A stretch of DNA of 64,000 nt from Saposhnikovia divaricata (lineage: Eukaryota; Streptophyta; Magnoliopsida; Apiales; Apiaceae): positions 194,783,148 to 194,847,147 of the forward strand of contig CM071598.1 of NCBI GenBank assembly GCA_036435485.1, given 5' to 3'. Position 1 is the first letter of the stretch. Each line of letters begins with the position of its first letter. The notes under the pieces are model-generated. The model did no database searches. It was not told the origin of the DNA and worked only from the letters and a program-made list of their open reading frames with translations. This document shows, piece after piece, positions 42,429 to 54,465 of the stretch. The position numbers and the translations under genes are program-made.

Positions 42429-45035
42429 TGTAACAACCCCAAATCCACCCTAACCGGGGACCCGGGTCGTCACATTGTCTCAATATCCTGTAGCACACGA
42501 TAACGCAATAATAAAACGAAATATTCATTACAACGGAGCATACGTGTCCCACTCCGCAGATCCAAGATCAGTCTCACACAATATTACAATATGACAAATT
42601 ACATCTCCGGAAAATATATTACATAAGTTCACAAAAGTAGAAAGATAAAGGTTCCAGCTTGATATTCTAGTTCTTGTCAGCATAGCCTGGAGCTTTTCCC
42701 TTTCCTCAGGATGCCTGGCTGGACGTCTCGCATCTTTCCATCTTGACAGCTGAATAAAATGTTGTAAAGCAAGAATGAGTAACTATAGTGCTCAGCAAGT
42801 TCTCGTCTTGCTCGGTGTATAAATATTATAACATGACCGGAAGAAATACTAGAAGTTTAAAATAAATCGGATATCACAATCTGACTCTGACTCAATACTC
42901 ATCTCAAAATCAGAATACTTGAAAGACTCAATTGGTATAACTCTGATTTAAGAATAAACTGGTCTTCCACCTATCGGTATCTCGGTGGGGCGATCAACTA
43001 TCCGACCGGGAATACCGTCCTCTAATGATATCGTACTTCGCCCGATCACGGCTACAATACGTTATCAATAATATAATATAAATGTATGAATGCTAGCATC
43101 ATAGTGGGTTATTAATTCAACCCTGGCAGCATAGTGCCTAAATCCTCGTGTCCATATAACGGTACACGGGTCTCTCTTTCTCTATAATGGGCCTCTTTCC
43201 CAAAATTGACCAGTAGAATACAGAATTCTCGAATATTTGATGAACAAATAGCTTGAGATAATTCTTCCAGGAAAATATTTACAAATCTGGCGGACTGCCA
43301 GTCTTACTCAATTGTTCTACCAATCCGAACAATGGACTGAGATAAATTCTCAATAATAATATTTTATTGGTTGACACGATCAAAATGCCAAACCTTGACA
43401 ATAACTGCAACTATCTCGAACCAACGAGAATAGTCTTAAAATGGAATGTTTTGAGTTGTACCGAACAAATAGTACTACTCGAATATTTACAATACTCATA
43501 ATTGATGAACGTTAAATAGAATATTTTTCACTTGATCAACGAGTGACAACTCTAACGATTCTAATTTTGTAACTTTTATTTGTTGATTCGAGAGATGAAC
43601 CAAATAAAAGATAATCAATAATTTACAATAAATTCGACTGAAAAGAATAAATTTAACTATCTCGAACAAATGAGATTAGTTTTATTGAATCACAATAATA
43701 GTTATCTCGAATTAATGAGATCGACCCGATAGCAATGAAACTGATTCCACGCTTATAAGGGATATAATTCGCAAGTAAACTAATTTTAATAGTAACAAAA
43801 TATCGCAACGAGAAAAATAATGCTCAAAAGAATTATTGCATCATATGGAGCAACAAATAAATCTTATAATTGACAGTTCGAAAATAAATAAGGAATGAAA
43901 TAATACGAACAGAAATACAAGTCTTTAAGAGTTAGGGTAGGAAGGAACTTGCCTCGATCTCGTAGTGCAAATGAATGCAGATAAAATTATACTCTACTCG
44001 TGAACTTGGCTTCGATCTACGGCTCGAAATTTATTCTCTAAAAATGGCAACCAGAAAGACATGAGCGCTTCGTCAAAATAAAGTATTTCTAAACCGCTAA
44101 TATAATATTTAAATATTATATAATAATATCTCTCGAAAATCTCTACAATAAATAACAGAAAGAAATCCCCAGATAAATAACTCCATCTTCGGACTTGGGA
44201 ATCAAATCTAGAAAATATATACTATTTTTAATATTCGTAAATCCCACTTTATTTAATTACAAGAAAATTCTCATTTAAAAAAAAGGCTTTAATCATTTCT
44301 AAGTATTCGCTAACAATTAATTAGCTATTTAAATCGCACTTTCCAAAAAATAAATTAGCTCTTATGAATCATCTACAGGTCTCTAAAATTCTCTAATTTA
44401 ATTAATATTAATCTCTATTTATTCTCAAAATAAAAATAATTCTCTATTTATTCTCAAAATAAAAATAATTCATCAATCCATTTTTATTCAATTTAAATCC
44501 ATAATTATTAATATTAATCTCACTAACTAACTTCTCTTTCATTTTTAATCTCGTAATTAATTTAATATTAATATGATTTTAGCCTCTAAATAATCTGGTC
44601 CGACCCGGTTAATTAAAATAATTCAGTAATATTAATTATCAACTTTCTAAAATTAAAACCATATTTACCTCTATTTATTCAGAAATATTCCCTCTTTTAT
44701 TAATAAATCAATAAATCTCTTATTATGTCCAAATAATCACTACTTATCTCTATTTAATTAATAAATCATTTCTAAAACAACGAATAAAATTCCATATTGT
44801 AATGAATACCACAATAAGCAATCACTACAAATTATTAATCAAAATTATTCCTTTAATACAATTAAATTATTTAACTCTTATTATTATTAAATCCATTCAT
44901 TTCTTTCTAATACCCCAAAACAAAACCACACTACATAGACCCAAGTGGACCTCACTCAACAACAGTGGCGCGTGGCCCCACTCGCCGCCACACCACCGTC
45001 CAACACCCTCCCCTGCACTTTCCTCTCCGTCGCCC

Positions 45036-45080
<45 letters not shown>

Positions 45081-46180
45081 CATCTCCTTCTCTCTTCGTT
45101 CTCTCTCTCTCTCTCTCTCTCACTCTCTCTCTCTCTCTCTCTCTTTAAATCTCTCCGACCACTCCCCTCTCTTTTCTCCCTTTCTCCCCGACTCAATCTC
45201 TCTGCAATCCCTCTTATCCATCTCTCAATCTCTCTCGATTACTCTATCTCTATCTCTCCTGACTCCCTCATCTCCCTCGCCATTCCCTCTCTCTGCTCCA
45301 CCCTCCTCCTTCTCCTTTCTTTCTCTCCCGACTGCTTCCCTCTCGTCTCCGACAAACACGCAAGACCACCCCCTGCAACTCCGCTTCACCACAACACAAC
45401 AACAACAATACGACTACAACAACACCCCTCCTCCCTTCTCTGCATCTCTCTCCTCTCCCGACTCCCTCTCTTCTCTCTCGTCGAACCTCCCTCAGTCTCT
45501 GCCTGTCCCCCCATTTTCTCCAGTTTCAACCCACAATCTCCCACATCGAAACACAAGAAAACATCACCTACCAGATTAAAACAATGAAGTCGGAAAACAA
45601 AGAAAATAAACAATAAACGGAGAAGAAAAAGGGTAAACTACCTGCTAGTACTCTGTTTGTAAATATGTTTGGTTAAATAAAAAAAAGACTATACTGAACA
45701 GGAAAAGGAAGAGTTGCTTTTGGTTGAAAGAGGTAGTAGTGTTTATATGTTTGTTTTTGAGAAAACTGATGTAAACCCCTCCTGCTAAATAAGAGATGAC
45801 CACTCATTGCCATACATTTATTAATAAAAAGAAACAAAACATGGGGGACAAACGTAAGTGTCATAATAATGACCATGTTAGTGCAATGTTTGGTGAAAAG
45901 AGCTCGTTTCCTCCCTGTTGGCTAATTAAAATGAGACTCTAATTTTGTTTCCTAAAATAAATTCGACCCAAAACTAAAATCCTATTTTCCTAAATTTCCT
46001 ATTTTAATAAATACCAAATAAATATAATTAAATAGATATAATATAATATTACTTACATACGAATATATAAAATTTCAAAATTTTACAAAAACGCGCTAAT
46101 TAAAATATACTAGTGCATCGCTCTTAAATAAAATTAAATATCGAGTAGAAAAATTTATTCAAAAATTCGCGGTTATTACA
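42429..46180 (-). repeat. 3' LTR of the Tekay element, 3.75 kb
   Basis: The first about 1,150 bp match 52741-53897 at about 97% by eye. The LTR contains a (CT)n tract at about 45,029-45,145 and a GC-rich region nearby. Open frames across the (CT)n (44802-45587, 44965-45579, 45196-44897) read as Ser/Leu or Arg/Glu runs and are not genes. Confidence 0.92.
45029..45147. repeat. (CT)n microsatellite
   Basis: About 120 bp of CTCTCT interrupted by GCACATCTCCTTCTCTCTTC, within the Tekay LTR. On the element's strand it is (GA)n. Confidence 0.95.
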
Positions 46181-46194
46181 GTCTTCCCCCCTTA
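46181..46194 (-). other. Polypurine tract of the Tekay element
   Basis: The minus strand reads AAGGGGGGAAGAC just before the 3' LTR start (TGTAATAACC). Confidence 0.85.
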
Positions 46195-46219
46195 TAGGAT
46201 TTCGTCCTCGGAATAAATA

Positions 46220-49200
46220 TTACACACTAAACAATTCAGGATATTTAGTTCGCATTTCGCTTTCTAATTCCCACGTGGCTTCCTCAACTTGGTGGTTTCT
46301 CCAAAGTACCTTTACCAAATTTACTTTCTTAGTTCTTAACTCTTGCACTTTGTGATCTAGGATTTGTACTGGCTTTTCTTCGTATGTCAAATCAGGACGT
46401 ATTTCCACTGGTTCGTAGGTTATAACATATCTGAAATCAGGATGATATTCTCTTAACGCAGAAACATGAAACACATCATGAAAATGCTGAAGGTTTGGAG
46501 GTAGGGCCAACTGATAAGCTAGCGGTCCTATCTTCTTGAGGATCTCAAAAGGTCCTATATATCTGGGGCTCAACTTGCCTTTCTTTCCGAATCTCATAAC
46601 TCCCTTCCAAGGTGAAACTTTCAGCATCACTTTATCTCCCACTTCAAATGCTTTGTCTTTTCTCTTTTGGTTTGCATACTTCCTCTGTCGATCCTGAGCT
46701 GCAACTAGCCTTTTTCAAATAACTTCGGTCGCTTGCTTAGTTTGTTGAAGTAGTTCTGGTCCTAGTATTTTCCTTTCTCCTACTTCATCCCAGTATAGAG
46801 GTGATCTACACTTCCTTCCGTACAATGCTTCATATGGTGCCATACATATGCTGGAGTGGTAACTATTGTTGTAAGCAAACTCAACTAAGGGCAAATGATC
46901 ATCCCAACTTCCTTTGAAATCAAGTGCACAGGTTCTTAACATATCCTCAACTGTTTGAATTGTCCTTTCACTTTGTCCGTCGGTCTGTGGATGATATGCA
47001 GTGCTCAGATTTAACTTCGTGCCAAGACATTCCTGAAAACTTTTCCAAAATCGAGAAGCAAAACGGGCATCTTTATCAGATACAATTGAAACAGGCACTC
47101 CATGACGAACCACAATTTCCTTTAGGTATATGTTCACCAATCTTTCAATTGAGTACTTATCACTAATTGGTAGGAAATGCACAGACTTAGTGAGTCGGTC
47201 GACAATAACCCAAATTGCATCATGGCTAGCTCTAGTTCGGGCTAATCCTACGACAAAATCCATGGTAATATGTTCCCATTTCCACTCGGGTATCTCTAAG
47301 GGTTGTAAAAGTCCACTTGGTCGTTGATGTTCTGCCTTCATTTTCTGACATGTCAAACACTTGCTTACCCATTCTGAAATCTCTCTCTTCATGTTAGGCC
47401 ACCAATAATTCAACTTGATGTCTTGATACATTTTTGTGCTCCCTGGGTGAATGGAATACTCGAGTTATGCGCTTCGCTCATAATTTCTTCCTTCAATTCT
47501 GTAACATTAGGAATCCATATTCTCGATGCAAATCGCTTAATTCCCTTATCATTTTTTGAAATTAGGAATTCTTCTCCGGTCAACTCTGATATTCTTTTTT
47601 CCATTACTTGTTCCTAACAACGGTGAATCTTCTCGAGTAACTCTGGTTGAAACTGAATGTTGTAAACTCTTTCATTGTTTTGAACTGGGACCTTGACCTC
47701 TAATTCCATTCTCTCAAATTCTCTGACCAATTCTTTTGAGGTTGTCAACAGGTTAAGTCTTTCCTTTCTACTTAAAGCATCAGCTACAACATTAGCCTTC
47801 CCTGGGTGGTAGTTTATCGAGCAATCATAGTCTTTGATCAATTCCAACCATCTTCTCTGTCTCATGTTTAATTCCTTCTGCGTGAATATATACTTTAAGC
47901 TCTTGTGATCCGTGTAAATCTCGCATTTCTCTCCATAAAGGTAATGTCTCCAAATCTTGAGGGCAAAAACAATAGCAGCAAGTTCCAAATCGTGAGTAGG
48001 GTAACGGGACTCATATTCCTTCAGCTGTCGAGAGGCGTAAGCTATTACTTTCCCGTGTTGCATCAGAACACATCCTAAACCCTTGTGAGAAGCATCGCTA
48101 AAAGTCACGAAATTGCTTTTTTCATCAGGTAAGGTCAACACTGGGGCAGTAGTCAATCTCTTCTTCAATTCTTGAAAGTTGTCTTCGCATTTGGGGTCCA
48201 CTCGAATTTTTCACTCTTTCTGGTCAGTCGAGTCAGTGGCGTAGCTATCTTTGAGAAATCCTTCACGAATCTACGATAGTATCCTGCCAATCCAAGGAAA
48301 CTTCTAAACTCTGTTGGAGTCTTGGGTCTCTCCCAATCTGCTATGGCTTTTATCTTCGCGGAATCTACAGAAATCCCTTCGCCGCTCACAATGTGCCCTA
48401 AAAATTGAACTTCTTGCAGCCAGAATTCACACTTCGAAAATTTTGCATATAACTTTTCCTTTCTCAGCGTTTCTAGAACCAAACGGAGGTGTTTAGCATG
48501 TTCCTCAGGACACTTTGAGTATATCAAGATGTCATTAATAAATACAATCACGAACTTATCCAAGTATCTCTTGAATACACGATTCATTAAATCCATGAAA
48601 GCAGCTGGCGCATTCGTCAGTCCAAAAGACATGACTAGGAACTCGTAATGGCCATACCGAGTCCTAAAGGCAGTCTTAGGAATATCCTTAGGCTTGATCT
48701 TCAGTTGATGATATCCGGACCTCAAGTCGATCTTTGAAAAATACATAGCTCCCTTTAATTGGTCAAACAGATCGTCGATCCTGGGAAGAGGGTATCTGTT
48801 CTTGATAGTCATCTTGTTCAGTTCACGGTAATCAATACATAGTCGCATGGTTCCGTCCTTCTTCTTTACGAACAATACTGGAGCTCCCCACGGGGATACA
48901 CTTGGTCTGATCACACCTTTTTCTAGTAATTCTTGCAGTTGTGTTGCAAATTTTTTCATTTCCACTGGTGCCATTCTGTACGGCGCCTTTGAGATTGGTG
49001 CGGTTCCTGGTGCTAGGTCGCTTGTGAATTCTATCTTTCGATCCGGTGGCATTCCAGGCAACTCATCAGGAAAAACATCTTTAAACTGATTAACTACAGG
49101 GATCTCTTCGATCGTAGGGATCTGCTTCTCGGTATCTATCACATGAGCCAGATAGGCTTGACATCCTTGCCGAAGTAATCTTTTAGCTTGAATTATTGAC

Positions 49201-50833
49201 AGGAAATCCTTAGTCGGTTTCCGTCCGTGAAATGGAATTCTTATACCATTAGGTCCACCTAAGCTGACCCTCTTACGACGACAATTTATTTGAGCATCAT
49301 AACGTGATAACCAATCCATCCCTAGGATTACGTCAAATTCCCCTAACTTAAAAGGTATGAGGTCTGCGTCAAAACGTTGCCCATGTATCTCTATAGAACA
49401 ATTCGGACATAAACGTTTTAATGGTATGACTTCTTGATTAGCTACTTTTATGTTCAGAATTCCCTCTAAGGGCACAGACTCAAGATTCAACTTATTCATG
49501 AAGTTTTCAGAAATAAAAGATTTGGTAGCTCCAGAATCAACTAGAACACACGCATCCTCGGAGTTTACTAGAAGCGTACCTGCTATCACATCACTGTCAT
49601 CGATGGCATCTCCTACAGTCATGTTGAAGGTTCTTGCTGTCGGCTTGTTGTTAGGAGGTGCTATGAGTCGAGGCACTGGATTTTCCTTCTGAGGCTGTCG
49701 ACAGTCTCGGGACACGTGACCTTTCCTTCCACAGTTGAAACAGGTGATAGATTTATCCTTGCAACTAGAAGCATAATGACCCTTTTGTCCACAGTTATAA
49801 CAATACACGCTCGCTTGATGACAGGGTCCAGGGTGTTTCTTCCCACATGTCTTACATTCTGGTAATGGTGGCCTTCCTTGCATCACACTAACTGTCTGTG
49901 GCTGTTGGAACCTCTGGTTGCTTACTCTGGTGTCATGATTCCCAAACCTTCTTGTATCAGTGCTTCTATTCTCCCTCTTCACAAATGGTTTCTTGTTGCT
50001 CCGATTATCAGTCCTTCTCACAAAGTTACTTCCGCTGCTCTGAAACTTCCTTTTCTGTCCATCCTTCGGGTACAGTTCACTTCCACTTTCCACTATACCC
50101 GATTTCTGAACTAAGGTTGCATAATTGGTGATCTCGAACACTGCAACTCGATTCTGTATCCAGGGCTTCAATCCTTGTTGGAAACGCATTGCTCTCTTCT
50201 CCTCAGTGTCTACATGATAGGGTACAAACCTCGAAAGTTCTGTAAACTTGGCCTCGTAGTCTACAACAGTCATCGTCCCTTGCTTGAGTTCTAAAAACTT
50301 AATTTCCATCTGGTTCTCCAAATACTTGGGGAAATACCTCTCTAGGAACAATGTTGTAAATCTGGCCCACGGTACAACCGCATTACCCTCCATAGCTCTC
50401 TTCGCTTCCCACCAGTAGTTAGCTTCACCTTTTAACATATACGCTGCAAATACTATCTTTTTATCTTCTTCCACTCCCACAATCTCTAAAGTCTTTTCTA
50501 TCTCTCGTAACCAGATTCTAGCCTCCACTGGGTTTGTGGTACCTTTAAACTCAGGTGGATTCAAAGATTTGAATGATTTGAAACTCACTGTAGCTTGAGT
50601 CAGTTGAGCTGGAGGTGGATTTCGTCCTACTGGATTTTGGTTCTGTTGAGGTTGAGGGTCCTGAGCATGTTGAAGAAGAAAGTTCATAAGTAGGTTCATT
50701 GGGTTGGGATTCTGAGCGGGCTCTGGTTCCGGGTTTGGATTTGGACTAGGTTCCGAGGTGGAACCTCATAATCTTGATTCACTTCAGGTTGAGGACGAAG
50801 ATTCTTTGGGGGTCTTCCTCTTTTAGGTGGCAT
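46220..50833 (-). pseudogene. Tekay gag-pol polyprotein with C-terminal chromodomain (broken)
   Basis: The start is best placed at ATG 50833 (MPPKRGRPPKNL); a 1-nt frameshift near 50,760 joins it to the long frame. Gag core (ARIWLREIEKTLEIVGVEED, YWWEAKRAM), two CCHC knuckles (CYNCGQKGHYASSC, CFNCGRKGHVSRDC), protease (CVLVDSGATKSFI). The RT active site is FINDILIYSK instead of FIDD, so a catalytic Asp is Asn. RNase H (TFSDASHKGLGC) and integrase (TMDFVVGL, IVSDKDARF, DGQSERTIQ) follow. The end is chromodomain-like (VKVLWRNHQVEEATWELE). Breaks: frameshifts near 48,187 and 47,455; in-frame stops at 47614-47616 and 46715-46717 (TGA, possibly from CGA). Not functional. Confidence 0.93.
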
Positions 50834-51566
50834 CTTTTTCTATAAGAGCGAAAACAATAGGGTATGTTATGTCTCAGGTATGCAGTTATACGACACCATT
50901 GCTGGCATAGTTATGATAGGCAGTCATAAATAATTACTCGGTCAAATTCCTAGTTTCTCAAAATAAATCATACTCAAAATCGGGATTTTCTCTGGTCTCT
51001 TTATAAACGATTACTCTTATTCCTAGTTATAAAAAGGTTTCAGATACCTGTAAAGATCTATCTCAGTTTAAATGGCAGTTCTCGGGAAAACCTTATAAGT
51101 TCTAAAATTCAATAGTTATTAATCTTTGGTTCTCGAATTTTGGTTAAACTCATTTTAAGTCGTAACTTCTGAAAAGGAGTTGTTATCTATATCGGGGTAG
51201 CATGGGGAAACAATATCACATGATACTCTACCGTAACAAAATTTTCTAATAAATAAAGTAAGACAGTAGTTCTACTCACAGATCAGAACATGTAATAATA
51301 AAGAGGTACCATACTGATACAGTCCAGGTCATAATACTGAATACATCCATAATAATACAGACCGAAAGACCTGAATATAATACATCGGGAGATAATAAGA
51401 ATTACTACCCTACATGCTGGTCATAAAATCAACTACATCAAGTACATAGATCATGAGAATATGTGCAACCTAATATAGAAAATCTAACGTGATGCCATCC
51501 AGAAAGTGGGTCACCACTAGCTATTTAAGCCAAACGATGGGGATGCGCAAGCATGCATATATGTCA
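50834..51566. other. Tekay leader between extra ORF and gag
   Basis: No coding signal or repeat recognised over this about 730-bp stretch. Confidence 0.6.
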
Positions 51567-52443
51567 TCAGCGGGGGAACATCTCACCGACCCTCCTATGG
51601 AACTCCGTGACGATATCTGAAATCATAGTGACAACTCTAGCCCAATCAATCTGCCCGGTACTGGATGATGGCAAGGCAGCAAAGTCAGTCTGTAGTCCAG
51701 TCAAAACAGTAAGAGCAATCTGATGCATGATCTCCATCAGGATGTCTCTAACCAGTAGACTCCTTCCATGGTGCACAACAAAAGGATCTAGAACAGCCAA
51801 TAGTCTAAGGATACCATCCCTAGTAGCAAAGATCTCCTCATAGCGAGACCATAACCATCTGTAATGCTGGAACATGGTATGGTGAATGTGCCAAAGGGAC
51901 CATCTCTCCCGCCACCCCAGCAAACTCAGGGGGAACAGGTGGCATAGCAGCAGTAGCAACAGTAGCCACAGTAGGCTGAGTCGGAGCAGGAACAGGTATA
52001 GTGGGTGCAGATGGAGCAGTATCATAAACAGGAGTGTCGCCGATACGTAGGAACATGTAATCAGGTATAGTAGGGACTGTCGGAGCCGAAGTAAAAATTG
52101 GGATAGGAGCAGTAACAAAATCTGAGAAAGCTGTAACCCTAGTAGGTGTAGCAACTCTGGAAACTGGAACAGCTGAGCTAGGCACAACCTCAATTTGGAC
52201 GGGTGAAAGCTAGCTCTCATCAACTGGATCAGTAATCTCGGGCACTAGGGTCTCAACTCTGAACATCTCAGGGGTGTAAATAGGTGTAGTCTCAGGAGTA
52301 GGAGCCTCTAGGTCGATCGCTGGCATAGGAGAATCAGCTACCTCAATGACCTGGTCAGGGGAATCTACCAAGTCTATCACGTGTGGAGGAGAAGGTGTAA
52401 GAAACCGAATAGAAGAGTCCTCCGAGTCACTGACGATCAGCAT
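51567..52443 (-). pseudogene. Extra sense-strand ORF upstream of gag in the Tekay element
   Basis: Read in element direction, ATG at 52443 (MLIVSDSEDSSIRFLTPSPP) starts an acidic, then Pro/Thr/Ala-rich segment. It is broken by an in-frame TAG at 52210-52212 and continues in the same frame to about 51,900. There a frameshift leads into a helical-looking C-terminus (HYRWLWSRYEEIFATRDG, HHGRSLLVRDILMEIMHQ, TEFHRRVGEMFPR) ending at 51567. The two halves overlap and form a plausible protein of about 290 residues. I do not recognise a domain. An ORF between the 5' LTR and gag is known for Ogre-type Tat elements, but I do not know of one as standard in Tekay. Confidence 0.5.
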
Positions 52444-52723
52444 ATACTCCTCAGATGGGTCACTATCTGTCCCTGAGCTGGGATCTAGAGGTCCTAGTGG
52501 GTATGGTGTGAAGATCTGTCTCGCATAGGTAAGAAACCGGTAGATCCTAATGAAGACATCTACAAAAGTAAATAGTTTCGCTCAGAAACAGGTTCTAATC
52601 GACTAGATACGTATACAGATATAGCTAAAGGTGTAAGGCACTTAGTGCTAAAATCTCAACGTCGTGTAATACCTCTAAATTCTCACGTCATGTTATAATT
52701 CTAGGCTCGTACGATATAACTAA

Positions 52724-52736
52724 GGCTTTGATACCA
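52724..52736 (-). other. Primer binding site of the Tekay element
   Basis: The minus strand reads TGGTATCAAAGCC, 4 nt from the 5' LTR; an initiator-Met-like site. Confidence 0.8.
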
Positions 52737-52740
52737 AAAC

Positions 52741-53897
52741 TGTAATGCCCTCAAATCCACCCTGACCGGGGACCCGGGTCGTCACATTGTCTCAATATCC
52801 TGTAGCACACGATAACGTATTAATAAAATGAAATATTCATTACAACGGAGCATAAGTGTCCCACTCCGCAGATCCAAGATTAGTCTCACACAATATTACA
52901 ATACGACAAATTACATCTCCGGATAATATATTACATAAGTTCATAAAAGTAGAAAGATAAAGGTTCCAGCTTGATATTCTAGTTCTTGTCAGCATAGCCT
53001 GGAGCTTTTCCCTTTCCTCTAGATGCCTGGCTGGACGTCTCGCATCTTTCCATCTTGATAGCTGAATAAAATGTTGTAAAGCAAGAATGAGCAACTATAG
53101 TGCTCAGCAAGTTCTCTTCTTGCTCGGTGTATAAATATAATAAGATTGACCGGAAGAAATACTCGAAGTTTAAAATAAATCGGATATCACAAAATGACTC
53201 TGACTCAATACTCATCTCAAAATCAGAATACTCGAAAGACTCAATTGGTATAACTCTGATGACTCGTGATTTAAGAATAAACTAGTCTTCCACCTATCGG
53301 TATCTCGGTGGGGCGATCAACTATCCGACCGGGAATACCGTCCTCTAATGATATCGTACTTCGCCCGATCACGGCTACAATACGTTATCAATAATATAAT
53401 ATAAATGTATGAATGCTAGCATCATAGTGGGTTATTAATTCAACCCTGGCAGCATAATGCCTAAATCCTCGTGTCCGTATAACGGTACACGGGTCTCTCT
53501 TTCTCTATAATGGGCCTCTTTCCCAAAATTGACCAGTAGAATACAGAATTCCCGAATATTTAATGAACAGATAACTTGAGATAATTCTTCCAGGAAAATA
53601 TTTACAAATCTGGCGGGCTGCCAGTCTGACTCAATTGTTCCACTAATCCGAACAATGGACTGAGATAAATTTTCAATAATAATATTTTATTGGTTGACAC
53701 GATCAAAATGCCAAACCTTGACAATAACTGCAACTATCTCGAATCAATGAGAATAGTCTTAAAATGGAATGTTTTGAGTTGTACTGAACAAATAGTACTA
53801 CTCGAATATTTACAATACTCATAATTGATGAACGTTAAATAGAATATTTTTCACTTGATCAACGAGTGACAACTCTAACGATTCTAATTTTGTAACT
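52741..53897 (-). repeat. 5' LTR of the Tekay element, partial
   Basis: Matches 42429-43580; truncated by Copia A, whose LTR starts at 53898. Homology to the left LTR stops at TTTTGTAACTT. Confidence 0.92.
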
Positions 53898-54404
53898 TGT
53901 TAAATATAATTGATGTGTTTTAATCAGTGTTTTAGTGTTACAGTGAATTATCAGAGTTTAGCTGGAAGCGATCAGAGTTTAGTGTAAACTCTGACAGATG
54001 GAAGCTCGACAGAGTTTGTCAAACTCTGTCTGGAGGCAGCGTCTACTGGTCAACAGTGATTGAAGATTTGTTATGGAAGCGATATCTTTGAATATTGGAT
54101 AACCATCAAAGAGATCGAGTTGACTTAGGAGACGTGTGACAATCTGTAATTGATATCATTGTATAGCTGATTATTAGGAATATCAATTAGAGATTGTATC
54201 GAAGCTGTATGTTTTATAAATGCAGTTAGGTTAACCCTAGAAGGGTATCGTGCAACGAATTATCTTTATTGTAACCTAACAGCTCTTTGTGATAGTTTAC
54301 ATCACGCAGAGGGTTCTTAATACCAGAAGTTTTTAAGTGCATAAACGTCTTACTTGTTAAACTCTCACATGAATTTGATTATTAATTGTGTATTCGGCCT
54401 AACA
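53898..54404 (+). repeat. 5' LTR of Copia A
   Basis: 507 bp. Contains two adjacent palindromes, CAGAGTTTAGTGTAAACTCTG (53973-53993, given in two parts CAGAGTTT and AAACTCTG around AGTGT) and ACAGAGTTTGTCAAACTCTG (54009 on), plus single CAGAGTTT half-sites. Confidence 0.85.
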
Positions 54405-54406
54405 AG

Positions 54407-54419
54407 TGGTATCAGAGCC
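54407..54419 (+). other. Primer binding site of Copia A
   Basis: TGGTATCAGAGCC, exact initiator-tRNA-Met complement, 2 nt after the LTR. Confidence 0.92.
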
Positions 54420-54465
54420 AGTTTGTTACTTTATTACAGGTTAAGATCCAAACACAACAATAATC

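Larger units (their letters stand above)
42429..53897 (-). mobile_element. Tekay/Del-type chromovirus (Ty3/Gypsy), split by a Copia
   Basis: Left (3') LTR 42429-46180 (3,752 bp; starts TGTAACAACCCC, ends GGTTATTACA). Interior 46181-52740. Right (5') LTR starts at 52741 and is cut at 53897 by Copia A, so its remainder lies outside the window. Very long LTRs, order RT-RNase H-integrase, and a C-terminal chromodomain-like segment fit the plant Tekay/Del clade. Coding parts are broken. The base string before the left LTR is AATAA; its partner is not visible. Confidence 0.92.

Noticed and set aside
44802..45587. Long overlapping ORFs on both strands (261, 204, 99 codons) around 45 kb
   Set aside because: They translate a (CT)n/(GA)n microsatellite and C-rich LTR sequence into Ser/Leu or Arg/Glu runs; they lie in the Tekay LTR.
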